Assembly: GCA_003030785.1 (NCBI GenBank)
Contig: PYVH01000007.1
Span: 1-61,892 of the forward strand
DNA length: 61,892 bases
Source of the DNA: Marinobacter sp. B9-2
GTDB lineage: Bacteria > Pseudomonadota > Gammaproteobacteria > Pseudomonadales > Oleiphilaceae
Direction: 5' to 3'
A program made the translations under genes and the position numbers. The first letter of the stretch is position 1, and every line of letters starts with the position of its first letter. The notes beneath the pieces are model-generated. The model searched no databases and had not been told where the DNA came from. It worked only from the letters and a program-made list of their open reading frames with translations. Positions 35,812-45,597 of this stretch are shown here, in pieces.

Positions 35812-37686
35812 ATGCTGAACAAGTATCCGCTTTGGAAAAACCTGGTTATCCTGGTCGCGCTCGTGATCGGGTTTATCTACGCTTTGCCCAACCTCTTCCC
35901 CGACGATTACGCCATCCAGATCACTGGCGCCCGTAGCAGCACCGAGGTGAATGCCGGTGTGCTCGACAGGGCTGTTGATGTTCTGGAACGCCAGGGTATC
36001 GAGGTGAAAAGCAGTACTCTTCAGGATCGGGATGCACTGATCCGTCTCACCACCTCTGAAGACCAGTTGCAGGCTCGTCCGCTGGTGCAGGCCGCACTTG
36101 GCAATGAATACCTGGTTGCTCTGAATATGGCTGCCTCCACGCCGGACTGGCTGAGAAGCCTGGGTGCCGGCCCCATGAAGTTGGGTCTGGACCTTCGCGG
36201 CGGTGTCCACTTCCTGCTCGAAGTCGACATGGAAACGGCCGTTAGCCAGCGGCTGGAGGCCATGTCAGGCCAGATCAAGCGGGAGCTACGGGAAGAGCGG
36301 ATCCGTTACCGTGGCGGAGATGTGCAGGACAGCCGGGAGATCGTTCTCAGCTTCCGGGACGAGGAATCCCGCACCGAAGCTTTCAATATGGTGCGCGACC
36401 AGTACAACGAATTCCTGCTGGATGAACAGACCGAGGGCGATGAGTTCCTCCTTGTCCTGACCCTGTCTGAGGCGGAGGTCACGGCGATTCAGGATTACGC
36501 CCTGGAACAGAACCTTACAACCATCCGCAACCGGGTGAATGAGCTGGGCGTTGCCGAGCCACTGGTTCAGCAGCAGGGCGCTGACCGTATTATTGTTGAG
36601 CTGCCCGGTGTACAGGACACTGCACAGGCCAAGCGTGTCCTTGGTGCCACCGCGAACCTTGAGTTCCGCATGGAGGCACGTCAGGACGCGCCGAGCAGCG
36701 AAACCGAGGAGTTCGGTTTCAGGGATCAGCCCCAACGCACCGCCCGCCTTGAGCAGGAGGTGATTGCGACCGGTAATAATGTGGCCAATGCTCAGCAGGC
36801 CTTTGATGAAAACGGCCAGCCCCAGGTCAATATCACCATGGATTCTGTGGGGGGTGACCTGATGAACCGCGCCACCCGCAATGCCATTGGCCGCAGGATG
36901 GCGGTGCTGTTCATTGAGTACCGCACCGAAACCGAAACCCGCATGGTTGATGGTGAGCCTCAGGAAGTGGAAAACCGCGTTGTGGAGAAGGGCATCATCA
37001 GCCTGGCCACCGTGCAATCCGCCCTGGGTAGCAGCTTCCGGATTACCGGGCTTGATTCCATCCCGGAGGCCGCGGAACTGGCGTTGCTGCTGCGTGCCGG
37101 AGCGCTGGCGGCGCCAATGTACTTTGTTCAGGAGCGGACCATCGGCCCGAGCCTTGGTCAGAAAAACATTGATGCCGGCATGATGTCTGTTGCTCTCGGT
37201 TTCGGTCTGGTGCTTATTTATATGCTCGTCTACTACCGTGGATTCGGTGTGGTCGCGAACATTGCCCTGACCCTGAACCTGATGCTTCTGGTAGCGTGCA
37301 TGTCGATCCTGTCGGCGACCCTGACCTTGCCGGGTATTGCCGGTATCGTTCTGACCGTGGGTATGGCGGTGGATGCCAACGTGCTTATCTTCGAGAGGAT
37401 AAAGGAAGAGCTGAAATCCGGTGCGCCGCCGCAGACGGCGATCAATTCCGGCTATTCCCGGGCCTTTGTATCCATCTTTGACGCCAATATCACCACCTTG
37501 CTGGTTGCCGTTATTCTTTTCGCGATGGGTTCCGGCCCGGTGAAAGGGTTTGCGGTGACACTGTGCATCGGGATCTTGACCTCGATGTTCTCTGGCCTGA
37601 TGGTCAGCCGCAGCATCGTTAACCTTGTTTACGGCGGCCGCAGGGTCGAGAAGCTGTCGATCGGAGGAAAGCTCGCCAATGTCTGA
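35812..37686 (+). CDS. secD: Protein translocase subunit SecD
   Basis: 624 residues. Membrane segment KNLVILVALVIGFIYALPNLF at the start, a large periplasmic domain with GLDLRGGVHFLLEVD near 125 and TIRNRVNELGVAEPLVQQQGADRIIVELPGVQD near 235-270, then five membrane segments with RND-family motifs (LTVGMAVDANVLIFERIKEEL near 520). With SecF it uses the proton gradient to pull proteins across the membrane. It overlaps secF by 8 bp. Confidence 0.97.
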   Translation: MLNKYPLWKNLVILVALVIGFIYALPNLFPDDYAIQITGARSSTEVNAGVLDRAVDVLERQGIEVKSSTLQDRDALIRLTTSEDQLQARPLVQAALGNEYLVALNMAASTPDWLRSLGAGPMKLGLDLRGGVHFLLEVDMETAVSQRLEAMSGQIKRELREERIRYRGGDVQDSREIVLSFRDEESRTEAFNMVRDQYNEFLLDEQTEGDEFLLVLTLSEAEVTAIQDYALEQNLTTIRNRVNELGVAEPLVQQQGADRIIVELPGVQDTAQAKRVLGATANLEFRMEARQDAPSSETEEFGFRDQPQRTARLEQEVIATGNNVANAQQAFDENGQPQVNITMDSVGGDLMNRATRNAIGRRMAVLFIEYRTETETRMVDGEPQEVENRVVEKGIISLATVQSALGSSFRITGLDSIPEAAELALLLRAGALAAPMYFVQERTIGPSLGQKNIDAGMMSVALGFGLVLIYMLVYYRGFGVVANIALTLNLMLLVACMSILSATLTLPGIAGIVLTVGMAVDANVLIFERIKEELKSGAPPQTAINSGYSRAFVSIFDANITTLLVAVILFAMGSGPVKGFAVTLCIGILTSMFSGLMVSRSIVNLVYGGRRVEKLSIGGKLANV

Positions 37687-38632
37687 AGATCAGAAGCAAC
37701 CGTTTGATTTCATGGGGTTGCGGAAAATTGCTTCCGTAATCTCTATTTCGCTGATCATTGTGTCCATTGCGCTGCTGGCCACCCGCGGCCTGAACCTGGG
37801 TATGGACTTCACCGGCGGTACCTCCGTTGAATTTGAATATGCAGAGGCGCCGCAACTTGACGAAATCCGGTCCAGGCTCGATGCCGCCGGCTATGAGCAG
37901 TTCTCCGTCCAGAACTTTGGGGCCGACACCACGGTGCTGGTGCGGATGGCCGAGGCTGACAACGATCAGCTCGCCCCCGAGGTAACCCGAACCCTGAAAG
38001 AGGGTGGTGCAGAGCTTGAGCTGGTAAGTTCCGAGTTCGTTGGTTCACAGGTTGGTGAGGAGCTCAAGGAAGACAGCGGCCTGGGATTGCTGATTGCCCT
38101 GGCGGTCGTGCTCATCTACGTGGGTATGCGCTTCCAGTTCAAGTTCGGTATTGCCTCGGTGGTGCCTCTGGCTCACGATGTGCTTATCGTTCTGGGTGTT
38201 TTCGCCCTGTTTCAGTGGACCTTCGATCTCACCGTGCTGGCGGCCCTGCTCGCCGTTATCGGCTACTCGTTGAACGACACCATCGTCGTTGCTGACCGCA
38301 TCCGGGAAAATTTCCGCAAGATGCGCGTGGGTGAGCCCTGGGACATTATCAACGAGTCGATTCACCAGACCATCGCGCGGACAATCAATACATCCGGTAC
38401 AACTCTTGTGGTGCTGTTCGCCCTGTACTTCCTGGGTGGTGAGGCGATCAACAACTTCGCCCTGGCTTTGATTATTGGCGTGATCGTCGGTACCTACTCA
38501 TCGATCTACGTGTCTGCGAACCTTCTGATGGTTATGGGCGTGTCCCGTGACGATCTGATCGTGCCGCCGAAAGAAGGCGCTGAAAATGCGGATGAGGAAG
38601 AGCAGCCGCCGGAATGGCTGAACAGGATGTAA
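37679..38632 (+). CDS. secF: Protein translocase subunit SecF
   Basis: 317 residues from ATG 37679 (GGAGGAAAG upstream), overlapping the secD stop by 8 bp. Membrane segment near 20, then LGMDFTGGTSVEFEY, periplasmic part, and five segments with GYSLNDTIVVADRIRENFRKMR near 205 (the RND motif) and TSGTTLVVLFALYFLGGEAINNFALALIIGVIVGTYSSIYVSANLL. Partner of SecD. Confidence 0.97.
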   Translation: MSEDQKQPFDFMGLRKIASVISISLIIVSIALLATRGLNLGMDFTGGTSVEFEYAEAPQLDEIRSRLDAAGYEQFSVQNFGADTTVLVRMAEADNDQLAPEVTRTLKEGGAELELVSSEFVGSQVGEELKEDSGLGLLIALAVVLIYVGMRFQFKFGIASVVPLAHDVLIVLGVFALFQWTFDLTVLAALLAVIGYSLNDTIVVADRIRENFRKMRVGEPWDIINESIHQTIARTINTSGTTLVVLFALYFLGGEAINNFALALIIGVIVGTYSSIYVSANLLMVMGVSRDDLIVPPKEGAENADEEEQPPEWLNRM

Positions 38633-38660
38633 CCGCTCTGTTCCGGCAATGCCGGGTACA

Positions 38661-38693
38661 AAAAAACCGCCACAAGATGTTGGCGGTTTTTTT
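38661..38693. terminator. Bidirectional terminator between secF and suhB
   Basis: AAAAAACCGCCA pairs with TGGCGGTTTTTT around CAAGATGT. A-run before and T-run after make it work for both converging transcripts. Confidence 0.9.
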
Positions 38694-38715
38694 GTGCCCG
38701 TAAGAACCGGAAGCC

Positions 38716-39528
38716 TTAGCGAGGCAGGCGGCCCCGGAACGGGTGCAGTACTTTCAGGACTTCACGGAACAGTTTCGGGTTTGCCACTACCAGCTGGCGG
38801 GCATTACCGGTCGACGGGTTACCGGAGAAGTCACCGGTCAGTGCGCCGGATTCCATGGCCAGTGTCACGCCAAGATCCAAGTCGGAGGCTTCCGGGCGGA
38901 AAATGATCGCCGCGTCCATCAGGCCCGCGGAAACCCGGGCGATATCCAGAACGACACATCCAGATGTGCGGAACATGCCGGAATCCCGAGCCAGCACAGC
39001 GGCCATTTCACCCCAGAGCATCGGATCTTCGCTCTTGCGGGCCTGGTCGAGCAGGTTGGTGGCGATGGCTGCTTTTTCTGGCAGTTTGATTTCCGAAGCG
39101 CGTACCCGACGACTGTTCAAAGCAGCGCCGTGGCCACGGCTGGCGGAGTATTCTTCGCCGGTAACGGGGTTTACCAGAAGCAGGTTTTCGGTTCGGTTAT
39201 TCTTTTTCTGGGACAGCGCCAGAGCAAACTCCGGAATGCCCCGAAGGAAATTCTCACGGCCCAGGACTGGAAAAATATGCCAGCTTTTCTCGCTGGTTCC
39301 GGCATTCGCTTCGTTCAATGGCGCGATGCTGTGGTCCTTGTAGGCCTTTTCGAGCTGTTCGGCAAAGTTGTCGTAAATAGACTGCTCGACCCGCTCCAGC
39401 TGACGACGGCGTTCGGAGTCGTCCTTGCCGGTGGGTTCCTGGCGCTCGAAATGGGCTTTCAGATAATCGGACCCCTGACGCGCGACGCGCAGGGCCATTT
39501 TAATAGCTGGTTGCATCTGAGTGTTCAT
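38716..39528 (-). CDS. suhB: SuhB-like inositol-monophosphatase-family protein with lost metal sites
   Basis: 270 residues, placed between secF and trmJ where Pseudomonas has suhB. The fold-level pattern is kept (LLLVNPVTGEEYSASRGHGAALNSRRVRASE, SGCVVLDIARVSAGLMDA). But the metal motif DPLDGT of active enzymes reads FPVLGR (86-91), the TEES motif reads NEAN (72-75), and WDFAAG reads SDLDLG (215-220), so at least three of four ligands are lost or changed. E. coli SuhB also acts with NusA in rRNA antitermination, which does not need catalysis. That may be the only role left here. Confidence 0.85.
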   Translation of the reverse strand: MNTQMQPAIKMALRVARQGSDYLKAHFERQEPTGKDDSERRRQLERVEQSIYDNFAEQLEKAYKDHSIAPLNEANAGTSEKSWHIFPVLGRENFLRGIPEFALALSQKKNNRTENLLLVNPVTGEEYSASRGHGAALNSRRVRASEIKLPEKAAIATNLLDQARKSEDPMLWGEMAAVLARDSGMFRTSGCVVLDIARVSAGLMDAAIIFRPEASDLDLGVTLAMESGALTGDFSGNPSTGNARQLVVANPKLFREVLKVLHPFRGRLPR

Positions 39529-39699
39529 TATCCGGGTGTGTGAAGGCCGGGTATCATAGCAAAAGATCGCCCCGCTTGTATGTTTTTTGACTCAGCAATA
39601 GCACGGATAACGAGAGGTTACGGGTTCTCCGGAGGGGCAGGGTGCGGGTGCTTTCTGCTATCATTGCCGCCCTGATCAATAACCTTGGGCCTGCTAACA

Positions 39700-40563
39700 A
39701 TGCACAAAAGCGCACTTCCACAGGAAGGGACGGAAACATTTCAGGATCAGATCCGGATTGTTCTGGTAGAGACATCCCATTCAGGCAACATCGGGGCTGT
39801 CGCCCGTGCCATGAAAAATATGGGGCTGGGTAATCTGTGGCTGGTCAATCCCTGTTCCTTTCCGGATGAAACTTCCTATGCGCGCGCGGCGGGTGCTTCG
39901 GATGTACTTGATAATGCGCAGGTGGTTTCTTCACTGGATGATGCCCTGGCTGATTGTGTGCTGGTTATGGGCACGAGTGCCCGGGGAAGGAAGGTGCCCT
40001 GGCCGGTCTGCGCGCCCCCTGAGGCGGCAGCCGCTGCTGCAGGCTATGCCGAGAGCGGCCCGGTTGCCATGGTGTTCGGAAGAGAGAATCATGGTCTCAG
40101 CAACGACGAGCTGCAGCGTTGCCATTATCACATCCATATTCCGTCCAACCCGGATTACAGCTCCCTCAATCTGGCGATGGCGGTACAGGTCATGTGCTAT
40201 GAATTGCGGATGTATTATCTGCGAAGCCTTGAAGGCGGTGAAGGCAGCCCATACCTAAAGTCGATGACCAGGCCCGGGGATGAAGGCTGGGATGTACCGC
40301 CGGCCAAAGTTCACGATGTCGAGGGCTTTTTCGGGCACCTGGAGCAGGTGCTGATTGATGTGGATTTCCATCGACGAGAGAACCCCAGGCAACTGATGAC
40401 GCGCTTGCGGCGTCTGTTCCAGCGGGCCAGACTGGATCAGATGGAAATCAACATTCTCAGGGGTATTCTCACTGCTGTTCAGAAGGCGGCAGGCACGCGG
40501 AATAGCAGCAAATCAACCGAGGCCGGCACTGCGGCGACGGAACAGGATAATGGCCATGTTTGA
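39700..40563 (+). CDS. trmJ: tRNA (Cm32/Um32) methyltransferase TrmJ
   Basis: 287 residues from ATG 39700. An N-terminal SpoU-fold methyltransferase: [33 protein letters not shown], then [22 protein letters not shown] and [18 protein letters not shown], the three SPOUT motifs that make the knotted AdoMet site. A helical C-terminal extension of about 120 residues is TrmJ-specific. It methylates the 2'-O of residue 32 in tRNA. Overlaps cysE by 8 bp. Confidence 0.93.
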   Translation: MHKSALPQEGTETFQDQIRIVLVETSHSGNIGAVARAMKNMGLGNLWLVNPCSFPDETSYARAAGASDVLDNAQVVSSLDDALADCVLVMGTSARGRKVPWPVCAPPEAAAAAAGYAESGPVAMVFGRENHGLSNDELQRCHYHIHIPSNPDYSSLNLAMAVQVMCYELRMYYLRSLEGGEGSPYLKSMTRPGDEGWDVPPAKVHDVEGFFGHLEQVLIDVDFHRRENPRQLMTRLRRLFQRARLDQMEINILRGILTAVQKAAGTRNSSKSTEAGTAATEQDNGHV

Positions 40564-41329
40564 GCGTTTGCGGGAAGACATTAACAGCGTGTTCCACCGG
40601 GATCCCGCTGCGAGGAACACCTTTGAGGTTCTGACTAACTACCCGGGCTTGCACGCGCTGCTTTTTCATCGGTTTTCCCACTGGTTGTGGAGTCTCGGTC
40701 TGAAATGGCTCGCCCGTACCATTTCCACCATTGCCCGTTGGCTGACCGGCATCGAGATCCATCCGGGGGCGACCATTGGCCGCCGATTCTTCATTGACCA
40801 CGGCATGGGAGTGGTTATTGGCGAAACCACGGTGATCGGCGATGACGTGACCCTCTATCAAGGTGTCACCCTGGGCGGAACCAGCTGGAACAAGGGCAAG
40901 CGCCATCCCACGATCGGTAACAGTGTAGTGGTTGGTGCCGGTGCAAAGATTCTGGGGCCGTTTGAAGTGGGCGAGGGTGCCAAGATCGGCTCAAATTCAG
41001 TGGTGACCAAGGAAGTGCCCGCGGGTGCAACGGTGGTTGGTATTCCTGGCCGCGTCATCGTCAAACGCAAAGGCGAAGATGACGCGCGCCGCAAGGAGAT
41101 GGAAGAACGCATGGGCTTCGATGCCTATGGTGTAACAGAGGAAATGCCAGACCCGGTTGCCCGGGCCATGCGCTCGTTGCTTGATCACATGCATGCGGTG
41201 GACGACCGCATCGAGAACATGTGCAAGGCCCTGCGCAAGGTGAACAGCGAGTACCAGAACGGTGAGTTGCCACCGTTACAGGAAGAGGACTTTGATTGCG
41301 TCCGGGATGACGATGAGGTGCGCCGCTGA
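40556..41329 (+). CDS. cysE: Serine O-acetyltransferase CysE
   Basis: 257 residues from ATG 40556 (AGGA eight bases upstream; an ATG two codons earlier is too close). A helical N-terminal part, then a left-handed beta-helix of hexapeptide repeats: [52 protein letters not shown], with the catalytic His in DHGMG. It makes O-acetylserine for cysteine synthesis, which supplies sulfur to IscS two genes on. It has a charged C-terminal tail. Confidence 0.94.
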   Translation: MFERLREDINSVFHRDPAARNTFEVLTNYPGLHALLFHRFSHWLWSLGLKWLARTISTIARWLTGIEIHPGATIGRRFFIDHGMGVVIGETTVIGDDVTLYQGVTLGGTSWNKGKRHPTIGNSVVVGAGAKILGPFEVGEGAKIGSNSVVTKEVPAGATVVGIPGRVIVKRKGEDDARRKEMEERMGFDAYGVTEEMPDPVARAMRSLLDHMHAVDDRIENMCKALRKVNSEYQNGELPPLQEEDFDCVRDDDEVRR

Positions 41330-41333
41330 ATAC

Positions 41334-41362
41334 TTGACTGAAATGGTTGGTCAATTCATACT
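41334..41362 (+). promoter_or_regulatory. iscR promoter
   Basis: TTGACT (41334-41339), 17-bp spacer, CATACT (41357-41362), a good sigma-70 promoter 46 bp before iscR. The sequence around the -35 (ATACTTGACTGAA) and the TTGGTCAA element resemble the type 1 IscR site by which IscR represses its own gene in E. coli; the match is partial. Confidence 0.6.
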
Positions 41363-41407
41363 CTCAGCTGCGTTTTTGAGATTCAATCCCGTCACGGGGC
41401 TGACACT

Positions 41408-41905
41408 ATGAAGTTGACCACCAAAGGCCGCTATGCCGTAACGGCAATGCTTGATCTGGCTCTGCATGGAGACCAGGGGCCGGTGAGTCTCGCCGATATT
41501 TCGGCCCGTCAGGAAATCTCACTGTCCTACCTGGAACAGCTTTTCTCCCGTCTCCGCCGCCAGAAGCTGGTTGTCAGCATTCGTGGCCCCGGTGGTGGTT
41601 ACAGGCTCAGTCGTCCGGCGGCAGATCTGTACATCGCCGAAGTTGTCGATGCCGTCAGCGAATCGCTGGACACTACCCGGTGTGGCAATAAAGGCGATTG
41701 CCAGAATGGCGAGAAATGCCTGACCCACCACCTCTGGTCTGATCTGAGCGATCAGATTCATCAGTTTCTGAGCGAGATCAGCCTCGGGGATCTGATGAGA
41801 AAACACGAAATTCGCCAGGTTGCGGATCGGCAAAATCGTCGCCAGTCCGACAACGGCTCTGAAACCATCAACACCGAACGCCTGTCTGATCAGGCGCCGG
41901 CCTGA
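41408..41905 (+). CDS. iscR: Fe-S cluster-sensing regulator IscR
   Basis: 165 residues of the Rrf2 family. N-terminal winged helix ([53 protein letters not shown]), then the [2Fe-2S] ligands C92, C98, C104 and H107, exactly the IscR spacing. With cluster bound it represses the isc operon; without, it activates other Fe-S genes. Here the operon it should control holds only iscS. Confidence 0.95.
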   Translation: MKLTTKGRYAVTAMLDLALHGDQGPVSLADISARQEISLSYLEQLFSRLRRQKLVVSIRGPGGGYRLSRPAADLYIAEVVDAVSESLDTTRCGNKGDCQNGEKCLTHHLWSDLSDQIHQFLSEISLGDLMRKHEIRQVADRQNRRQSDNGSETINTERLSDQAPA

Positions 41906-41927
41906 TACCAACAAGTTCCTGGAATCC

Positions 41928-43076
41928 ATGAAAAAGCCCGTTTATATGGACTACGCGGCCACCACGCCCGTTGATCCTGCCGTTGCCGATGAAATGATGA
42001 AGTACCTTACCCTGGAGGGCGTGTTCGGCAATCCTGCATCCCGCACGCACGCTTACGGCTGGCAGGCGGAAGCTGCTGTAGAAACCGCACGCAAGCAGGT
42101 TGCCGCGCTGATTCATGCTGACCCCCGTGAAATTGTCTGGACGTCAGGAGCCACAGAGTCGGATAACCTGGCGATCAAGGGCGCCGTTGCCGGCCGTAAG
42201 GATGCTCACATTGTCACCTCGAAGATTGAGCACAAGGCGGTTGTGGATACCTGCAAGTGGCTGGAGCACCAGGGTACTGAAGTGACCTGGCTGGATCCCG
42301 CCGCCGATGGAACGATCAGTTGTGATCAGGTGGTGAGTGCGCTGAAGGAAAATACCATGCTCGTTAGCCTGATGTTGGTAAATAACGAGCTGGGAACCAT
42401 CAACGATATCGCCGCCATTGGTGCCGAATTACGTCAGCGAGGCGTTCTTTTCCATGTGGACGCGGCCCAGGCCGGCGGCAAGATGGCCATTGATGTCAGC
42501 TCCATGCCAGTGGATCTGTTGGCGCTCTCCGGGCACAAGGTTTATGGCCCGAAGGGCGTCGGCGCTCTGTACGTAAGGCGTTCGCCGGATGTTCGGATCG
42601 AGGCGCAGATTCACGGCGGTGGGCATGAACGAGGAATGCGTTCCGGAACCCTGCCGACCCACCAGATTGTTGGAATGGGAAAGGCCTTCGCTATGGCCCA
42701 GGCCGGACTTGAGGAGGAAATCGGTAAACTCGAGACACTTCGCGAGACTTTCCTCTCAGGCCTCCAATCCCTCGATGGTGTCACGCTCAATGGCAGCGAA
42801 AGCCAACGGGTTCCCGGTATCGTGAATCTTTCCTTTGACGGTGTCGATGCCGAATCGTTGATGTTGGGTCTGCGTGATCTGGCGGTTTCTTCCGGTTCGG
42901 CCTGCGCTTCGGCCACGGTCGAGCCGTCCTACGTTCTCCGCGGAATTGGATTGAATGACGAACAGGCCCACCGGGCGCTGCGTTTTTCGCTCGGCCGTTA
43001 CACCACGGAAGAGGAAGTGGTTTTTGCCAGTTCGCAAATAGTTGATGTTGTTAGCCGCCTCCGTGCAGTGCGGTAG
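41928..43076 (+). CDS. iscS: Cysteine desulfurase IscS lacking the C-terminal IscU-binding tail
   Basis: 382 residues from ATG 41928, which matches the usual [16 protein letters not shown] start; an upstream in-frame extension is spurious. PLP lysine K204 ([10 protein letters not shown]) and active Cys C326 (SSGSACASA) correspond to K206 and C328 of E. coli. The protein ends [27 protein letters not shown] and lacks about 20 residues that in E. coli IscS bind the scaffold IscU. No iscU follows; ndk comes 68 bp later. It should still release sulfur from cysteine for tRNA thiolation and other acceptors. Confidence 0.93.
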   Translation: MKKPVYMDYAATTPVDPAVADEMMKYLTLEGVFGNPASRTHAYGWQAEAAVETARKQVAALIHADPREIVWTSGATESDNLAIKGAVAGRKDAHIVTSKIEHKAVVDTCKWLEHQGTEVTWLDPAADGTISCDQVVSALKENTMLVSLMLVNNELGTINDIAAIGAELRQRGVLFHVDAAQAGGKMAIDVSSMPVDLLALSGHKVYGPKGVGALYVRRSPDVRIEAQIHGGGHERGMRSGTLPTHQIVGMGKAFAMAQAGLEEEIGKLETLRETFLSGLQSLDGVTLNGSESQRVPGIVNLSFDGVDAESLMLGLRDLAVSSGSACASATVEPSYVLRGIGLNDEQAHRALRFSLGRYTTEEEVVFASSQIVDVVSRLRAVR

Positions 43077-43096
43077 GAAGTTTGCCCCGGACTGCG

Positions 43097-43102
43097 TATA
43101 AT
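43097..43102 (+). promoter_or_regulatory. -10 element of an ndk promoter
   Basis: A perfect TATAAT, 42 bp before the ndk ATG and 20 bp after the iscS stop. No good -35 at 17 bp. It suggests ndk now has its own promoter at the point where the isc genes are missing. Confidence 0.45.
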
Positions 43103-43144
43103 CGCAGGCCAGAATTTTTACCATCCACAAACTGGAGAAAGACC

Positions 43145-43573
43145 ATGGCAACTGAGCGCACGCTCTCCATTATCAAGCCCGACGCCGTAGCGAAGAACGT
43201 GATTGGCGAAATTTACAGCCGCTTCGAGAAAGCTGGCCTGAACATTGTTGCGGCCAAAATGATGCACCTGACCCAGGAGCAGGCAGAAGGCTTCTACGCA
43301 GAGCACAAAGAGCGTCCGTTCTTTAACGATCTGGTTGCTTTCATGACCTCCGGTCCCGTGGTTGTCCAGGTTCTGGAAGGCGAGGGCGCCATCCTGAAGA
43401 ACCGTGATCTGATGGGCGCGACCAACCCGAAGGAAGCCGACGCCGGTACCATCCGTGCGGATTTCGCGTCTTCCATCGATGCCAATGCCGTTCACGGCTC
43501 TGATTCCGCTGCTTCCGCAGAGCGCGAAATCGCATATTTTTTCAATGACAACGAGATCTGCCCGCGGGGCTGA
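43145..43573 (+). CDS. ndk: Nucleoside diphosphate kinase
   Basis: 142 residues from ATG 43145 (GGAG upstream). [31 protein letters not shown] at the start, and the catalytic His in [20 protein letters not shown] near residue 117. It balances nucleoside triphosphate pools by phosphate transfer. In Pseudomonas ndk follows the isc operon's iscX; here it follows iscS directly. Confidence 0.96.
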   Translation: MATERTLSIIKPDAVAKNVIGEIYSRFEKAGLNIVAAKMMHLTQEQAEGFYAEHKERPFFNDLVAFMTSGPVVVQVLEGEGAILKNRDLMGATNPKEADAGTIRADFASSIDANAVHGSDSAASAEREIAYFFNDNEICPRG

Positions 43574-43636
43574 TTGCGTTGATCGGAGGCGATCATCCGG
43601 TCGCCTCCGAATTGGTTATTTGATCGAGGTTATGAA

Positions 43637-44749
43637 ATGACAGCGGCCGCTGAAAAAACCAACCTTCTCGGGATGCCGAAAGCAAAGCTTGAAGCTTTTT
43701 TTGAGTCTCTGGGGGAGAAGCGTTTTCGTGCCACTCAGGTTTTGCAGTGGATTCATCAGCGCGGTGCTGATGACTTCGATCAAATGACCAATATGAGCAA
43801 GGCGCTGCGGGAAAAGCTCAAAAAGGTGGCCGAGATCCGTGGCCCTGAGGTGGTATACGACGAAACGTCCAAGGACGGCACCCGCAAATGGGTGATGCGC
43901 ATGGACAACGGCAACAGCGTCGAAACAGTGCTGATTCCCGATGGCGAGCGCGGCACGCTCTGCGTTTCCTCCCAGATTGGTTGCAGCCTGGACTGCACTT
44001 TCTGCTCCACCGGCAAGCGTGGTTTCAATCGTAATCTCACCGCGGCGGAAGTCATCGGGCAGGTGTGGGTTGCGCGCAAGGCCTTTATGCCCTTTGAGCC
44101 AGGTCCGGATCGCCCGATCACGAACGTGGTGATGATGGGCATGGGCGAGCCGCTGCTCAACTTCGACAACGTCGTGGATGCCATGAACCTCATGATGGAG
44201 GATCTGGCCTACGGGATCTCCAAGCGTCGGGTTACCCTCAGTACGTCGGGCGTTGTGCCGGCTCTGGACCGCCTGTCGGAAGTTACCGATGTTTCACTGG
44301 CCATTTCCCTGCATGCGCCGAATGATGAACTGCGTAACAAACTGGTTCCGTTGAATAAAAAGTACCCGATTGCCGAATTGCTGGCCGCGACCAAGCGTTA
44401 CTTCGCCCGCCTGCCGGACAAGCGCAAGGCGACAATCGAGTACACCGTCATTGAGGGAATGAACGATCAGCCGGAACATGCCCGTGAGCTTGCGGTGCTG
44501 TTGCGGGATTTGCCATGCAAGATCAATCTGATTCCCTTTAACCCGTTCCCGGAGAGCGATTTCCGGAGGCCGAGCATGAACGCGACACGTCGCTTCCAGG
44601 CCGTCCTGAACGAAGCAGGATATATTGCCACTATCAGGACTACCCGCGGTGACGATATCGATGCCGCCTGTGGTCAGTTGGTGGGCCGGGTTGAGGACAG
44701 AACTCGCCGGAGCCAGAGGTACATTCAGGTTCAGCAGGTGAATCCCTGA
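43637..44749 (+). CDS. rlmN: Dual-specificity rRNA/tRNA adenine-C2 methyltransferase RlmN
   Basis: 370 residues. A radical-SAM enzyme with CSLDCTFC at 116-123 (CxxxCxxC). Methylates C2 of A2503 in 23S rRNA and A37 in some tRNAs. The N-terminal helical domain ([23 protein letters not shown]) and the C-terminal [13 protein letters not shown], holding the methyl-carrying Cys, are intact. It needs a [4Fe-4S] cluster, so the cell must make clusters by another route. Confidence 0.95.
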   Translation: MTAAAEKTNLLGMPKAKLEAFFESLGEKRFRATQVLQWIHQRGADDFDQMTNMSKALREKLKKVAEIRGPEVVYDETSKDGTRKWVMRMDNGNSVETVLIPDGERGTLCVSSQIGCSLDCTFCSTGKRGFNRNLTAAEVIGQVWVARKAFMPFEPGPDRPITNVVMMGMGEPLLNFDNVVDAMNLMMEDLAYGISKRRVTLSTSGVVPALDRLSEVTDVSLAISLHAPNDELRNKLVPLNKKYPIAELLAATKRYFARLPDKRKATIEYTVIEGMNDQPEHARELAVLLRDLPCKINLIPFNPFPESDFRRPSMNATRRFQAVLNEAGYIATIRTTRGDDIDAACGQLVGRVEDRTRRSQRYIQVQQVNP

Positions 44750-44790
44750 GCCAGGAACGTCTTGCAGCCCAATCGAGGAAGGGGACACCC

Positions 44791-45597
44791 GTGATAACAA
44801 CACCAGCAAACCGACGTTTTTCCGTGTTGGCCGTTATGCTGCTGACCCTGCTGGTTACAGGTTGCGTTACCACCACTGACAGTCGGTTCTCACGGGAAGC
44901 AGATCGCCAGGAAGCCCTCGATAACTATGTGAAACTTGCTACCGCCTATATCGGCCAGGGCAACCTTGAGCGTGCGCGTCATCACCTCGACAGGGCGTTC
45001 AAGCTGGATTCCGATGACCCGGGTGCAAGGGCCGCAATGGGCCTTGTCTATAACGCCGAAGGCGAGCCAGAGCTGGCCGAGCGTAATTTCGAAAAGGCCA
45101 TTTCCGAGGACCCGGGCTACACCAGGGCGCGGGTCTACTATGGCGCCTTCCTGTTCGGTCAGAATCGGATGGAAGACGCTCGCGACCAATTCCGTGCTGC
45201 GTCCCGGGATACGGGTTATCAGGACCGCGGCTCGGTTTTCTTTAATCTGGGCATGACCCAGGAACGACTCGGAGAACTGGAAGCTGCAGCCACATCCTAT
45301 CGTCGGGCGGTGGAGCTGACACGGGGCGATGCCCGGTCGCTGCTGGCGCTTTCACGGGTGTCCGTTGAAACCGGCAATTACGACGATGCGGCCCGCTACT
45401 ATTCACGCCTGATTTCCCTGATGCAAAGGAATCAGCGCCTGGTTCACTCACCGGAGAGCCTTCTGACCGGCATCCGTATTGCGCGCTATTACAGTGACGA
45501 AAACCAGGAAGCGAGCCTTGCGCTTCAGCTCAGAAACAAATTTCCGGAGTCAGTCGAATACCAACAATATAAGGTGCTGATTTCTAATGGCAACTGA
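44791..45597 (+). CDS. pilF: Type IV pilus assembly lipoprotein PilF (PilW)
   Basis: 268 residues. Lipoprotein signal with VLAVMLLTLLVTGC (lipid Cys near residue 27). The rest is TPR repeats (about six), for example YIGQGNLERARHHLDRAFKLDSDDPGARAAMGLVYNAEGEPELAERNFEKAI. In Pseudomonas PilF pilots the PilQ secretin to the outer membrane. GTG start. Its last 11 bases overlap rodZ. Confidence 0.9.
   Translation: MITTPANRRFSVLAVMLLTLLVTGCVTTTDSRFSREADRQEALDNYVKLATAYIGQGNLERARHHLDRAFKLDSDDPGARAAMGLVYNAEGEPELAERNFEKAISEDPGYTRARVYYGAFLFGQNRMEDARDQFRAASRDTGYQDRGSVFFNLGMTQERLGELEAAATSYRRAVELTRGDARSLLALSRVSVETGNYDDAARYYSRLISLMQRNQRLVHSPESLLTGIRIARYYSDENQEASLALQLRNKFPESVEYQQYKVLISNGN

Noticed and set aside
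41820-41927. N-terminal extension of IscS by 36 residues
   Set aside because: It overlaps iscR, is not protein-like, and the known IscS start MKKPVYMDY lies at 41928.
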